A stretch of DNA of 39,312 bases from Candidatus Methanoperedens sp. (GTDB lineage: Archaea; Halobacteriota; Methanosarcinia; Methanosarcinales; Methanoperedenaceae): contig JAUSDC010000157.1 of assembly GCA_030650845.1 (NCBI GenBank), positions 1 to 39,312 on the forward strand. The letters run 5' to 3'. How positions within the stretch are numbered: position 1 is the stretch's first letter; each line of letters starts with the position of its first letter. Below the pieces are notes generated by a model. It saw only the letters and a list, made by a program, of their open reading frames with translations. It did no database searches and was not told the origin of the DNA. Below are positions 1-8,337 of this stretch, piece after piece. Position numbers and translations under genes: made by a program.

Positions 1-32
1 ATCCTGTCGATCCTGTCTGAAAATCACAAATA

Positions 33-608
33 TTACAGCACGCCTTTCGTGCTCGGAACGCCTGTTCCACTGACTTTGACCGCTCTTTTCAACGCCACCG
101 CGAACGCCTTAAAAAGCGCCTCGATCTTGTGGTGGTCGTTATCTCCAGTAACAGCAAGGTGTGCGTTGATGCCTGCATTGCTCACAAGGGATTCAAAGAA
201 ATGCCGTGTATTCTGGGGATTGAAACCGCCAATACTCTGACTCCCAAGTTTTGCATCAAAAGCGAGGCAGCTCCTGCCGCTTATGTCCAGGGCTGCTGTC
301 GCGAGCGCTTCATCCATCGGTATTCGGGCATCTGCGAACCTCTCGATCCCTTTCTTTTCACCGAGTGCTTTTTTCAGGGCGCTTCCCAGGGTTATTCCCA
401 CATCCTCTACTGTGTGGTGGTCATCCACGGTCAGGTCTCCCCGCGCTTTTACCATGAGGTCAAAGGAGCCATGTTTTCCAAAAGAGTTGAGCATGTGGTC
501 AAAGAATGCAATGCCTGTGTTGATGTCAGTCTTCCCGGTACCATCAAGCGATATCTTGACTTCGATATCGGTCTCGTTCGTTTTCCGTGTGATATTTGAT
601 TCCCGCAT
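33..608 (-). CDS. hisB: Imidazoleglycerol-phosphate dehydratase
   Basis: This 191-aa protein dehydrates imidazole glycerol phosphate to imidazole acetol phosphate in cytoplasmic histidine synthesis. It shows the two metal-binding HHxxE boxes of the family: [10 protein letters not shown] at about residue 62 and [15 protein letters not shown] at about residue 155. The conserved FFDHML and [14 protein letters not shown] stretches are also present. The length fits a monofunctional HisB dehydratase, with no fused phosphatase. The ATG at 606-608 has a TATA-like box about 24-32 bp upstream and almost no leader, so a leaderless transcript is likely. It lies downstream of the S-layer gene on the same strand but is separated by a hairpin and has its own promoter. 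hisA is also in the window, about 16 kb away, so the his genes are dispersed here. Confidence 0.97.
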   Translation of the reverse strand: MRESNITRKTNETDIEVKISLDGTGKTDINTGIAFFDHMLNSFGKHGSFDLMVKARGDLTVDDHHTVEDVGITLGSALKKALGEKKGIERFADARIPMDEALATAALDISGRSCLAFDAKLGSQSIGGFNPQNTRHFFESLVSNAGINAHLAVTGDNDHHKIEALFKAFAVALKRAVKVSGTGVPSTKGVL

Positions 609-630
609 GAGAGTTTTATATTAATTAGTA

Positions 631-640
631 GGAATATAAA
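631..640 (-). promoter_or_regulatory. TATA box of hisB
   Basis: On the minus strand this reads TTTATATTCC, 23-32 bp before the hisB ATG. In archaea this spacing puts transcription start at or next to the start codon, and no Shine-Dalgarno sequence is visible, which agrees with a leaderless mRNA. Confidence 0.5.
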
Positions 641-668
641 GGTATTGTAAAGGCTTAAAAATAAAATG

Positions 669-685
669 AAGGGGCTTTGCCCCTT
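669..685 (-). terminator. Hairpin terminator after the S-layer gene
   Basis: AAGGGG and CCCCTT form a perfect 6-bp stem around a 5-nt loop, about 9 nt beyond the S-layer stop codon. On the minus strand it is followed by a T-rich stretch. The plus strand is also T-rich on the far side, so it may be symmetrical. It separates the S-layer unit from hisB. Confidence 0.55.
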
Positions 686-693
686 CTATTGTT

Positions 694-3600
694 CTATTTT
701 TTATATTTCAAATATACAGCTGAGATAATTCCTAATATGACGATAACACCAATGATCAAAAACAGATTTATCTGTGGTGTTGTTCCGCCAGTAGTAGCTG
801 CTGCTTCTGGTGTTCCTGCCTGTGTGGTCTGTGAAGGTGTTGCATCTGAAGGTGATGTTGATGAAACACTTGCTGATTTCAACCCCGTTATTGCAAAGGG
901 CGAGAAGCTTATGGTCTTACCTTCGAAGTATGTGTATGTGCTGTCTCTTGTCTTTTCTGATGTTTCCAGCGTTATCCATTTTGCACCGTCCCATCTGACA
1001 AGTTTGGTATCACCGCGTGCGATTGCATTGCTGTCGAACCATGAGTTCTCAACCCTGAACACAACTATCGCTTCTTTGATGTTATTTGAAGTTGCAAATC
1101 CTGATGTTCCGACCCATATGTTGAAATTTTTATATACAGTGCCTGGCGCTGCTTCTTTTACAAGAGTGGATGTGCCTTTGAGCACCTCTACTGCTGTGTT
1201 TATCGATCCTGCATTGACGTTGCCTGTAATGTTGACGAATGTCACTGGATTGCTTGCGTTCTTGAACCTGTAGGATGTAGGTTTATCTTTATAGATCGAT
1301 TCCTCGTATTTTTCTTTCAGCTCGATATTACTATAGTTCTCGCCCGATGCGCCACCGCCTCCTCCGCCACCACCACCGCCGCTGCTGGTATAGATATTTC
1401 CACCTCCTCCAGAAGGCTGTGGGACTAATCCAGCAGCCAGGCCAAATGTGCTAAGATGGTTTACCTTTACCCACACATTACCAGGGTTATCGCCAGATAT
1501 CTTTACTCTGCCACTGTCAATTACCCAGTTTGGATTATTTGTCAGGAGCTTTGTCCAATTATTATCTGTTGTATTAAGCCAGTAAATGAACATATTATCT
1601 TCATTCAAATCACCCGATCCAATTAAGTCATCACCATTCAGATCGAGGTCAGCTGTGTTGTAGTACATTCTTATGAGGACACTCTGGACTTCAGATACGT
1701 TGCTGGCATCAAGGCCGGTTAAGTTGACCTCAACGATTTTTCCGACAGCAAGTTGACTGGATGAGGCAAAAGCAGAACTGTTAAGATTGTTGATCTCTGT
1801 CCCATTTGTTATAGCTGTTATTGTGATGGTGACATTGGTTTGATTGATATTTGAAATGAATTCTATCTCTGTGTCAGTTTCATTTATTGCATCAATTTTT
1901 ACCGGTACACTGCTATTGACATCTAATTTGGTCTGATTTACATTATTGTTGACATATACTTGTATGTAAGTTGTGTTGGTATTACCTGCTTTATCTAGAG
2001 CATTTAATTCTAGTGTGTTATTCTGATCAGAAGCATATTCCACTCGTTCCAAGAATTTATTATTCGAAACAATTAAGTCGTACTTCTTTACAATAACATG
2101 GGCCTCATTTTTTATCGTTAATTTAGCGGAATATATGTTATCATCAATAACTTCTCCTCTGACCATGTTATCTATGAATCTGATATTGTTATTATTCAAA
2201 GGCCCGGTTATATTAACAGCAGGTTTTTCCATATCAAGTACGATACTTTCACTCTTGGGAGATGATTCGCCTAAGATATTCCAGGTTTTGAAATAAACGC
2301 TTCTTGGTCCATTTCCGGTTGTCAAAGTCCATGATCTTGTTGTTGCATAATTTTCCCATAGGCTCCATGTTGTACGATCATTACTAAAGCTCATTTTTTG
2401 TGCATTAATAGCTGATACACTCAAAGTAACTGAGGTGGAATTCGTATATGATGCACCGTTATTGATATTAATAGTTAGATCTGAAGGTGGCTGATTCAAT
2501 ACTCCTGTTATTACAGTCATCTCAGGATAATATTGCAGATCTGATGTGTTATTTATTCTGAATCGCAATCCATCGGCTATGTTTATTGTACTACCCTGTG
2601 CAAGTGTTATTGAATTCTCATTTTTCAGCTTCAGCAATGGATAAGTCATATCTACCATAAGAAGCCCTATCTTATCCCCTGGTCTGATTTCCATAATATT
2701 TTCTGAAATCAACCATGTGTATTTTAATCGAACACTATCGGTTGTTGGACTTGCGGTTATGTTGTCAATATATGTAACAAAAATAGGAACATTCCCCTCA
2801 CGACCAATATCATTCTCAAAATAGGTATAAACTCCACCTTCCCATGAGACTTTATTGTCTTTCTTAACACCATTCTTACTTAATTCAAGCCACACATATA
2901 TCGGGGACGTTTTGGCATCAATGGAATTTGCAGTTAATGACCAGCCTTCACCCAAATCCCATGTTTCACCTATCGTAAGGGTTTTCTCATCTACGGCTGT
3001 CTGTTCAAACAAAAGCTTTGATAATTTATTATTCTTTCCGTTGATTGCCACATATTTCCTGCCGAACCAGCCGGTTACATTATAATATTTCCCACCAGAG
3101 GGGATCGAATAATAACCTTCTGAATCATTCAATCCATATTCCACGTTTAGATTCTTTTCACTTGAGACCATAAATTTCATTGGCACCATGGTCGTGTTGT
3201 ACCAGAGATTTTCTTTGTCAATCGTTCTTGTTTCGTTATTGAGTGCGTTTATTTGCAGTTTCTCTGTCTGCTCACCTACATTTTTATCATACCAGAACCC
3301 AGGGAAGTTCAATGCGTTCCAACCCAATACATTGGGTTCACCGGAAATATTCTTGGTAACAACTGGAGTTACAGTAATAGTTGAGTTTGCAGTGTTTGTC
3401 AACCCATTTGCATCCTTTACACTCATTGTTATTCTGTGAGTTCCAGGACTTAATGAGAAAGTTAAGATTCTTTTCTCATTTCCCAGGAATCCATCTATGT
3501 TCGATGTCCATGAATAATTGTATGGATCTGGACTACCCCTTGCAGACCCGGATAATACCATCATTTCACCTTGCATAATAGTTGTGTTATCTGGCGGAGA

Positions 3601-5549
3601 TAATATTTCAACTGACGGGGGGGAAATATTCAAACTTTTACTTGTGAATGGATAAAACCTTATTGAATTGCTGTCTGTTACTTTGAAACCTATATTTCCC
3701 AACAAGTCAATTAAAGAGCCTTGTGATAACGAAACACCAATATTATTTTTTAAAACGATGGGATCAATTTGATCAACAGTGAATAAACTTATCTCATCCC
3801 CCAAAGATATTTTTACGGGATTATCTGATAGTAAATATGCATGATTAATTTCCACTTTTGCACCAGATATATTCACATATGCTGAAAATATTGGCACATT
3901 ATTGATACCAGAAATGCTCGTATTATAAAGCATTGTATGTGTCCCAACATCAGCAGAAGTACCTGGGCTGATAATTGTTCGATACACCTCAAATCCATTT
4001 TGTCTTAGAGACAATGTCACTGCATTACCATTTATCCCAGTTGGCGTTAAAGTGTAACCGTTCCCAAGGTTCCATGTTTCGCTCTCGTTAAGGGATTTCC
4101 ATCGATCATCCAAGAACCATCTGGAAATTGATATAGAGCAGACGGGTGTACAAACAGGTAGATCAACAGTGTTGGACGAAGTATTATATGAGTACAGAGG
4201 TGCAAATTTTTCACCCTGCCATCCGATCATATAATATTCACTTATTTCTGGATTTTTTGAGGTCAATTTGACAGTATGAGTTGAATATACTATTTTTTCT
4301 TTATCGATGGAGCTATCCCCAGAAAATCCTAAGAAAGAAAGTTCCTCAGTTGATATATTGGTATTAAGATCATACCAGAATCCCGGAAAATTTAGGGCAT
4401 TCCACGTCATGGTTGGTGATGAATCATCAAAGACATTTCCACGAAGTTCAAATCTATCCATGGGAGGCAAACCGACCATAGGATAAAATCTCAATACTGA
4501 TGCATTATCTGCTACAATGAACTTCAAGTTGCCCATAACGTCAACTACTGAATTCTGTGATAGACTGACTGAGCTGTCTGTGTTCCGCAATTTAATTGTT
4601 CCTATAGAACCATCCTCTATAACCTCCATGACTCCATATTTATCACCGGTCTTGATTTCGGTAACAGTCGTCGAAACAGCCCATGTGTACTTCAGCTGGA
4701 TAAAGTCTGTTGTCGCACCTGAGAACACTGAATCCACATATGTTACGAATATTGGTACATCTGTTTCATTTGCAAGTGAAGCCTTGGTGTATGTATACAC
4801 CTGTCCATGGACAATGATCTTATCATCCAGTTTTACTCCATCCTTACTCAGAGCAAGCCATGCCTGCCTAGGAGAAGTAGTTGTATCGATTGACTGGGCA
4901 GTGAGTCTATATCCATCTCCAATATCCCATACATCACCTATTGTTAATGTTTTCTTGTCTGTTGTGGTTTGTTCGTAAACGAGTTTGGCGAGCTTGTTTC
5001 CCTTACCGTTGAGAGCTGCATACTTTTCTGCCTGCCAGCCTACCTTAGCGTAGTAGCCACCGCCGGTCACGTTACCCGCACCATCTGTAGCGTCGACCGC
5101 ATCCTTTACAAGGGCAGCGTTAAGTCCATTCTCAACATTCAAATTTTTTTCGGAATTGACTTTGAACTGAACTGCTCGAACTGAAGCATCGTATAATAGT
5201 TTATCTTTATCAATGGTTCTGGAGCTGATGTTAACTATTTTCAAATTTTCGCTCATCAGATCATCTTTGAAGTCATACCAGAACCCTGCGAAGTTATACG
5301 CGTTCCAGCTTGCAACGCACGAAGTTCCCACGCATCCAGTAGCATTGGGGGCATGGGAAGTAAATCAAATACTTCACCCCTTATTTCGAAACCTCCACCT
5401 CCACTACTGCTACTACTTCCACCGCCGCTTGGTGGAGCCAATGGGTATGCAAGTGCATCTGAAAAACCTCCCACTAATAATAACATCATTATTGTTGTTC
5501 CAAAAGCTATTCTTGAGATATGCTCTAATCCAAAATTTCGAGATAACAT
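694..5549 (-). CDS. Giant S-layer protein, frameshifted near the 5' end
   Basis: Cell-surface lattice protein of the Methanosarcinales S-layer family. The first segment starts at ATG 5549 (AGGTG 6 nt upstream) and encodes a signal peptide with core TTIMMLLLVGGFSDALA, a Gly/Ser-rich linker and the repeat start FEIRGEVFD. It then leaves frame at about 5347-5351; the remaining 1545 codons continue in another frame. Three S-layer modules of roughly 260-290 aa follow, each opening with a WNAxNFxGFWYD motif and closing near an RFYP or QYYP motif. A PKD/Ig-like domain (after PPSVEILSPPDN) sits between modules 2 and 3, and two Ig-like segments follow module 3. A PGF-pre-PGF-like domain comes after a long glycine run encoded near 1350-1390. 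The C-terminus is a membrane helix (FLIIGVIVILGIISAVYL) followed by KYKK. There are many N-glycosylation sequons. Adding one C to the run restores a single frame of about 1,618 aa. It may be a real mutation, phase variation or a sequencing error. Confidence 0.88.
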
Positions 5550-5920
5550 TTCATCCACCTATTTTCCTTTTTTCAATTACAATTCCACCATGCGATTATT
5601 CGCACATATTTCCCATTGATTACGAAAATACTATTATTTCACCACTTTTTATGCATTTCCATAAATCAATTATTAATTGTGTAATATCTTTCACGTATAT
5701 AATACTTTCTAAATTTGTTTATGATGATCCTTATCATTATTATGTGGATTGTCTGAAGAATAAAAACGAGGTTATATCGCGAAATGCTGATTGAGTCCCC
5801 TCTATGTGGTCAATCCCCTTAGCCTCATGTGCAGCCTCGTATCTCTCCATTATCAGAGCCTGCGTATTCCACGTTGAATAAAAAAGAAGAAATGTGAATT
5901 GATTGATCAGGTATATTAGA
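5550..5920. other. S-layer upstream region and chromosomal flank of the element
   Basis: No convincing gene. On the minus strand a TATA-like stretch (TATTATATAC, about 5696-5706) could drive the S-layer gene with a leader of about 120 nt. TGCGA and TCGCA at 5591-5604 form a small palindrome inside that leader. At about 5880-5893 the minus strand has a T-rich run (CTTCTTTTTTATT) roughly 30 nt beyond the displaced tRNA 3' end, which is plausibly the original tRNA-Ser terminator now separated from its gene. A 36-codon open stretch, 5740-5850 minus, shows no recognisable family. Confidence 0.45.
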
Positions 5921-6108
5921 GCGCCGAGGGGGGGATTTGAACTCCCGGGGGGCTTTCGCCCCACAAGCTTTCCAGGCATAGGGGATTCTTCCCCTATAAC
6001 CCCTTCAATAACTTTACTGATACTGATTTTATTGATTCTTGCAGTAGTTGATAAAACCCAATAAAGTGAGTCTGGTATTGTAATAGATTTAAATCCTGCC
6101 TTTGTCAT
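5740..6108 (-). CDS. Integrase N-terminal part (intN) with RHH-like domain, split by integration
   Basis: The first ~63 codons (6108 to about 5920) are the 5' end of the element's integrase gene. After the attachment core the frame runs into unrelated chromosomal sequence and stops at 5740. Residues 6-37 look like a ribbon-helix-helix fold: a short strand KSITIPDSL, helix YWVLSTTARINK, then ISISKVIEGVIG. The rest up to the core is GEESPMPG, followed by core-encoded residues. Rejoining to intC across the identical core is in frame (period 7,527 = 3 x 2,509) and gives about 331 aa, close to the roughly 335 aa of the SSV1 integrase. ATG 6108 is preferred; an in-frame TTG lies 9 nt upstream. It overlaps the 3' end of the preceding 50-codon gene, so in the circular form int would be the last gene of the ardC operon. 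Confidence 0.8.
   Translation of the reverse strand: MTKAGFKSITIPDSLYWVLSTTARINKISISKVIEGVIGEESPMPGKLVGRKPPGSSNPPLGALIYLINQFTFLLFYSTWNTQALIMERYEAAHEAKGIDHIEGTQSAFRDITSFLFFRQST
5921..5977. repeat. Attachment site, distal copy (displaced tRNA-Ser 3' end)
   Basis: This 57-bp sequence is identical to 13448-13504. It is the 3' half of the original chromosomal tRNA gene, displaced by insertion. On the minus strand the bases after the discriminator G are CTC here, but CCA in the copy that now completes the tRNA, so the original gene probably did not encode the CCA tail. Both copies are read in the same protein frame (residues PGKLVGRKPPGSSNPPLG), which lets the integrase frame run through the site. 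Confidence 0.93.
5978..5997. repeat. Inverted repeat beside the attachment core
   Basis: ATAGGGGA and TCCCCTAT form a perfect 8-bp inverted repeat with a 4-nt centre, directly next to the 57-bp core on the element side and inside the intN reading frame. It could be an integrase or RHH binding site flanking the core in the circular form. That role is inference. Confidence 0.45.
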
Positions 6109-6241
6109 TATATTCAACCATCTTTACTATTTCCTGCAAACATACAAGCACCTTATTATATTGCTTTTCATCCATTACGTAATATTTCATTAGTTCAGCT
6201 TTTGACCAGCCTGCCTTAAGCTTCTGTGAAAAGGATTTCAT
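6089..6241 (-). CDS. Small 50-aa protein of the ardC-int operon
   Basis: ATG 6241 overlaps the ardC stop by 4 nt (ATGA), and the gene runs to TAA at 6089-6091. The 50-residue product starts MKSFSQKLKAGW, is rich in Lys, Met and Tyr, and looks helical with no membrane segment. The end overlaps the intN start by 20 nt. Translational coupling on both sides supports it being real. I recognise no family. By position it could be a partner or regulator of ArdC or the integrase, but nothing in the sequence proves this. Confidence 0.6.
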   Translation of the reverse strand: MKSFSQKLKAGWSKAELMKYYVMDEKQYNKVLVCLQEIVKMVEYNDKGRI

Positions 6242-6996
6242 GCCATCACCTTTGTCCTATCAATAACATAGCTCACAACCTTCTCGATTCGTCCCAGGCA
6301 TCCCATCAATTCCTTGAAGCTATAATGTTCAATGTATTCCTTAACATTGCCAAGGGGCACTTTATAGCCCATTAGATGTCCTATTACCGCACCGCTGAAC
6401 TCCGCTGTTACTTCCTGATCATTCCGCTGCCCCGCCTTTAATCCATTCAGCCTATCATCGACCGCATGGCTTAATTCATGCAAGAATATTTCAATATCAG
6501 GGGATGCAAGCCTGATTTCTTTCCTGCCCGGATTGTACGAACCATAAACCGCCCCATTGAACCTTACTGCATCAATTCTTAACCCCAATTCCTGAATTAT
6601 GCCATCAAATTGATATGGTATATCTATTTTATAGTCCTTTATTACTGGCGCGCCTTCTGTATCTTCAAACCTGAATACAGGAATCCCCCTGAAGCCTGCA
6701 AGTATCTGTTTATCCTCTATGGTCTTTTCATCTATGACCTTCCTGAACATTGGCGCGAGTATATAGAAAGCCTTTGACCCCTTCTTAATATATCTGCCTT
6801 CTTGCTTCCACTGGTTGAATCCCCTAGCATCTTCCGTATCATTCAGATACATAATTATGCGATTAAGGAAGCTCCACTTATCAGAAGGAATTACACCGCC
6901 TTTGAATACAGCATGGGCGACTTTTTCAAGGTTTCTATCATCGAACATCTTAAGAAGGGTATCCATTGCTTCTTTAACATGGTTTCGAGGGATCAT
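6238..6996 (-). CDS. ArdC-like antirestriction protein with zinc-peptidase motif
   Basis: A 252-aa protein with the two-part layout of ArdC proteins. The N-terminal part (residues about 1-90) has the ssDNA-binding-type signature ARGFNQWKQEGRYIKKGSKA followed by FYILAPMF. The C-terminal part has the metallopeptidase motif FLHELSHAVDD at about residue 170 and a downstream acidic region QEVTAEFSG that could supply the third zinc ligand. ArdC proteins of conjugative plasmids protect incoming DNA from host restriction; that role in this archaeal element is inferred from the family. The start ATG 6996 is preceded by GAGAGGGATT. It is the fourth gene of a tightly packed minus-strand operon. Confidence 0.85.
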   Translation of the reverse strand: MIPRNHVKEAMDTLLKMFDDRNLEKVAHAVFKGGVIPSDKWSFLNRIIMYLNDTEDARGFNQWKQEGRYIKKGSKAFYILAPMFRKVIDEKTIEDKQILAGFRGIPVFRFEDTEGAPVIKDYKIDIPYQFDGIIQELGLRIDAVRFNGAVYGSYNPGRKEIRLASPDIEIFLHELSHAVDDRLNGLKAGQRNDQEVTAEFSGAVIGHLMGYKVPLGNVKEYIEHYSFKELMGCLGRIEKVVSYVIDRTKVMA

Positions 6997-6998
6997 TT

Positions 6999-7106
6999 TT
7001 AATCCCTCTCTCTATTTCGATCTCGCTTTTCTTCTTCAAACTCCCTATTCATTTCTCGCGCTTCACGAATACGAATTCTTACATCTTCATCAAAAAAGAA
7101 AGTCAT
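6999..7106 (-). CDS. Tiny 35-aa charged protein
   Basis: ATG 7106 overlaps the stop of the upstream 50-codon gene (ATGA) and the frame ends at TAA 6999-7001, 2 nt before the ardC start. The product, starting MTFFFDEDVRIRIRE, is extremely rich in Arg and Glu and should be one long charged helix. The family is unknown. Support comes from tight packing and coupling rather than homology; it could also act mainly as a leader that couples translation to ardC. Confidence 0.5.
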   Translation of the reverse strand: MTFFFDEDVRIRIREAREMNREFEEEKRDRNRERD

Positions 7107-7255
7107 AGGGTTTCCCCCATTTCTTTCAATATTGTTTCGTATCCAACCATTGTGAAAGCGTACTGCTCCCAGGTTATTCTGCCGCTTGATAGTAGTTGTT
7201 CACCGACGATTCTAGCTTCACGGAAAGCCTTTTTAACTTGTTCGATTGTTTCCAT
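7103..7255 (-). CDS. Small 50-aa helical protein
   Basis: ATG 7255 has GGTGA a few bases upstream, located in the stop region of the preceding Cys-rich gene, and the frame ends at TGA 7103-7105. The product, starting METIEQVKKAFREAR, looks amphipathic and helical, with a central SSGRITWEQYAF segment. I recognise no family. It is the second gene of the ardC operon. Confidence 0.55.
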   Translation of the reverse strand: METIEQVKKAFREARIVGEQLLSSGRITWEQYAFTMVGYETILKEMGETL

Positions 7256-7260
7256 ATAGT

Positions 7261-7398
7261 TCACCTTTTACAACAAGGTGAGCCGCGCCCTTGGGTGCTG
7301 AACACACCGCAGGGGCAAACTTGCTCACTTTTCTTACAATGTTCAATATGTATCCATTGATGATAATCGTTTTGGTAACAACAGCCTTCTATTACCAT
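7261..7398 (-). CDS. Small Cys-rich protein, probable zinc-binding
   Basis: This 45-aa product runs from ATG 7398 to TGA 7261-7263. It has seven cysteines, in CCYQNDYHQWIHIEHC, CPCG and CCKR, and four histidines, spaced as in small treble-clef or zinc-ribbon proteins. It is the first gene after the AT-rich divergent promoter, so it is probably expressed first when the operon is switched on. Such micro zinc fingers are common in archaeal viruses and plasmids as DNA-binding regulators; that role here is inference. Confidence 0.55.
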   Translation of the reverse strand: MVIEGCCYQNDYHQWIHIEHCKKSEQVCPCGVFSTQGRGSPCCKR

Positions 7399-7408
7399 AA
7401 TAACCCAT

Positions 7409-7420
7409 AAATATATATCA
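7409..7420. promoter_or_regulatory. Shared TATA region between the ardC operon and the AbrB-like gene
   Basis: The sequence AAATATATATCA lies between two divergent genes. It is about 24-34 bp from the AbrB-like ATG (7443, plus) and about 11-22 bp from the Cys-rich gene ATG (7398, minus). The nearly self-complementary TATA could serve both directions. The AbrB-like product is a candidate to bind here and control both transcripts. Confidence 0.5.
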
Positions 7421-7442
7421 ATTTGACACCTAAAGGTAATAT

Positions 7443-7586
7443 ATGGCTAAAACTACCATTTTGATAAAAGATAAGAATTTCAGGATTGTAATACCTGAAG
7501 CTGTGCGAAAAGCTGAAAAACTAGAAATTAATGATATTGTGGAAATTGATATAAGAAAAATAGGGAAAGCTGAAACAAAAGGTTAG
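7443..7586 (+). CDS. AbrB-like swapped-hairpin regulator
   Basis: This 47-aa protein fits a single SpoVT/AbrB swapped-hairpin DNA-binding domain: a beta strand TTILIKDKNFRIVIPE, then AVRKAEKLEINDIVEIDI, the usual 'xIxIPxxVRxxLxIxxGDxVxI' pattern. It is shorter than most antitoxin-type AbrB proteins and has no attached domain. AGGTAA lies just before the ATG. It lies head-to-head with the ardC operon and upstream of the PH-domain gene, and probably represses the element's own promoters. No toxin partner of the PIN type is adjacent. Confidence 0.72.
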   Translation: MAKTTILIKDKNFRIVIPEAVRKAEKLEINDIVEIDIRKIGKAETKG

Positions 7587-7678
7587 AAAGCGAAAATGAT
7601 ATTAAAATAGAAAGATATTTACCATAGTTAATATTCTAAGTGGATGAATAAATAAATCAATAAAAAAAGGTGGTTTAA

Positions 7679-8089
7679 ATGTGGACAATAGATGATCATA
7701 TTCAAAAAGACGAAAACATCTTATATACAGGTAGTCCCGAATGGATTGGATTTTTTTGGCTTTTTGTTCTTGCTTTAATTACAATATTTACAGTAATAAT
7801 CCCGATAATTCTCATAGTACTAATATATCTGACAAAATCATCAACAATATATGCAATAACAAATAAAAGAGTTATTGGAAGATCAGGGATTATTTCTGAA
7901 GACTTTAAATCTTCAACCTTTAAACATATAACTTCGTTAAGAGTTAAACAAGGAATAGTCGGTAAATTATTCGGTTTTGGAAATATAATTATAGATACTT
8001 CTGGAAGCGGTTTAGGTGTTGAATTCATTTGGCGTTACGTCAATAATCCTGTACAAGTAAAAAATGAAATAGAGAAACATATTGAATAG
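7679..8089 (+). CDS. Membrane protein with bacterial-type PH domain
   Basis: A 136-aa protein. The N-terminal part (DENILYTGSPEWIGFFW) and two hydrophobic segments at about residues 25-58 form a membrane hairpin. A small PH-like beta domain follows (STIYAITNKRVIGRSGIISE, then HITSLRVKQGIVGKLFGFGN and IIIDTSGSG), as in YdbS/YdbT-like bPH_2 proteins. The AGGTGG upstream of ATG 7679 is a good ribosome site. The function of these proteins is generally unknown; in an integrated element a role at the membrane, such as interaction with the host envelope, is only a guess. Confidence 0.75.
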   Translation: MWTIDDHIQKDENILYTGSPEWIGFFWLFVLALITIFTVIIPIILIVLIYLTKSSTIYAITNKRVIGRSGIISEDFKSSTFKHITSLRVKQGIVGKLFGFGNIIIDTSGSGLGVEFIWRYVNNPVQVKNEIEKHIE

Positions 8090-8337
8090 ATATTTTTGGG
8101 TTTCTTAGCGCCAAATTCGGAAAGAAAGCAGCAACCTGAAGCCGTATTCATAGGAAGACTGAGGATGTCCGAGAATGCACGATCGTGTGGGCTTTAGGGT
8201 AAAGCACTTATTGTCGGCTGTGTATATCTGCATAGTCGCATTTCTTGGTAGGATGCCCAAAAAAAAATTTCAGATTTTTAAAGATCAATATCGGAAGTTA
8301 TTTGATAATGAAGGTTATATATTCGAGGGAGGGAAGA
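8090..8337. other. Spacer with two palindromes before the 4-TM gene
   Basis: No gene is evident; the in-frame upstream extension of the next gene lacks a ribosome site. The stretch is less AT-rich than its neighbours. It contains the perfect palindrome CACGATCGTG (8178-8187) and GCTTTA/TAAAGC (8191-8205), a 6-bp hairpin with a 3-nt loop. It could hold a structured leader or a small RNA, but nothing known is recognised. Confidence 0.35.

Noticed and set aside
1-32. Short direct repeat ATCCTGTC at the window start
   Set aside because: Two 8-bp copies only, too short to call a feature.
5740-5905. C-terminal part of the open frame continuing from intN into the chromosome
   Set aside because: Beyond the attachment core the sequence is unrelated host DNA; the ORF continues only by chance after integration, and nothing in it resembles a family.
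8245-8337. Longer N-terminus for the 4-TM protein
   Set aside because: The in-frame upstream start has no ribosome site, whereas ATG 8338 has GAGGGAGG at good spacing.
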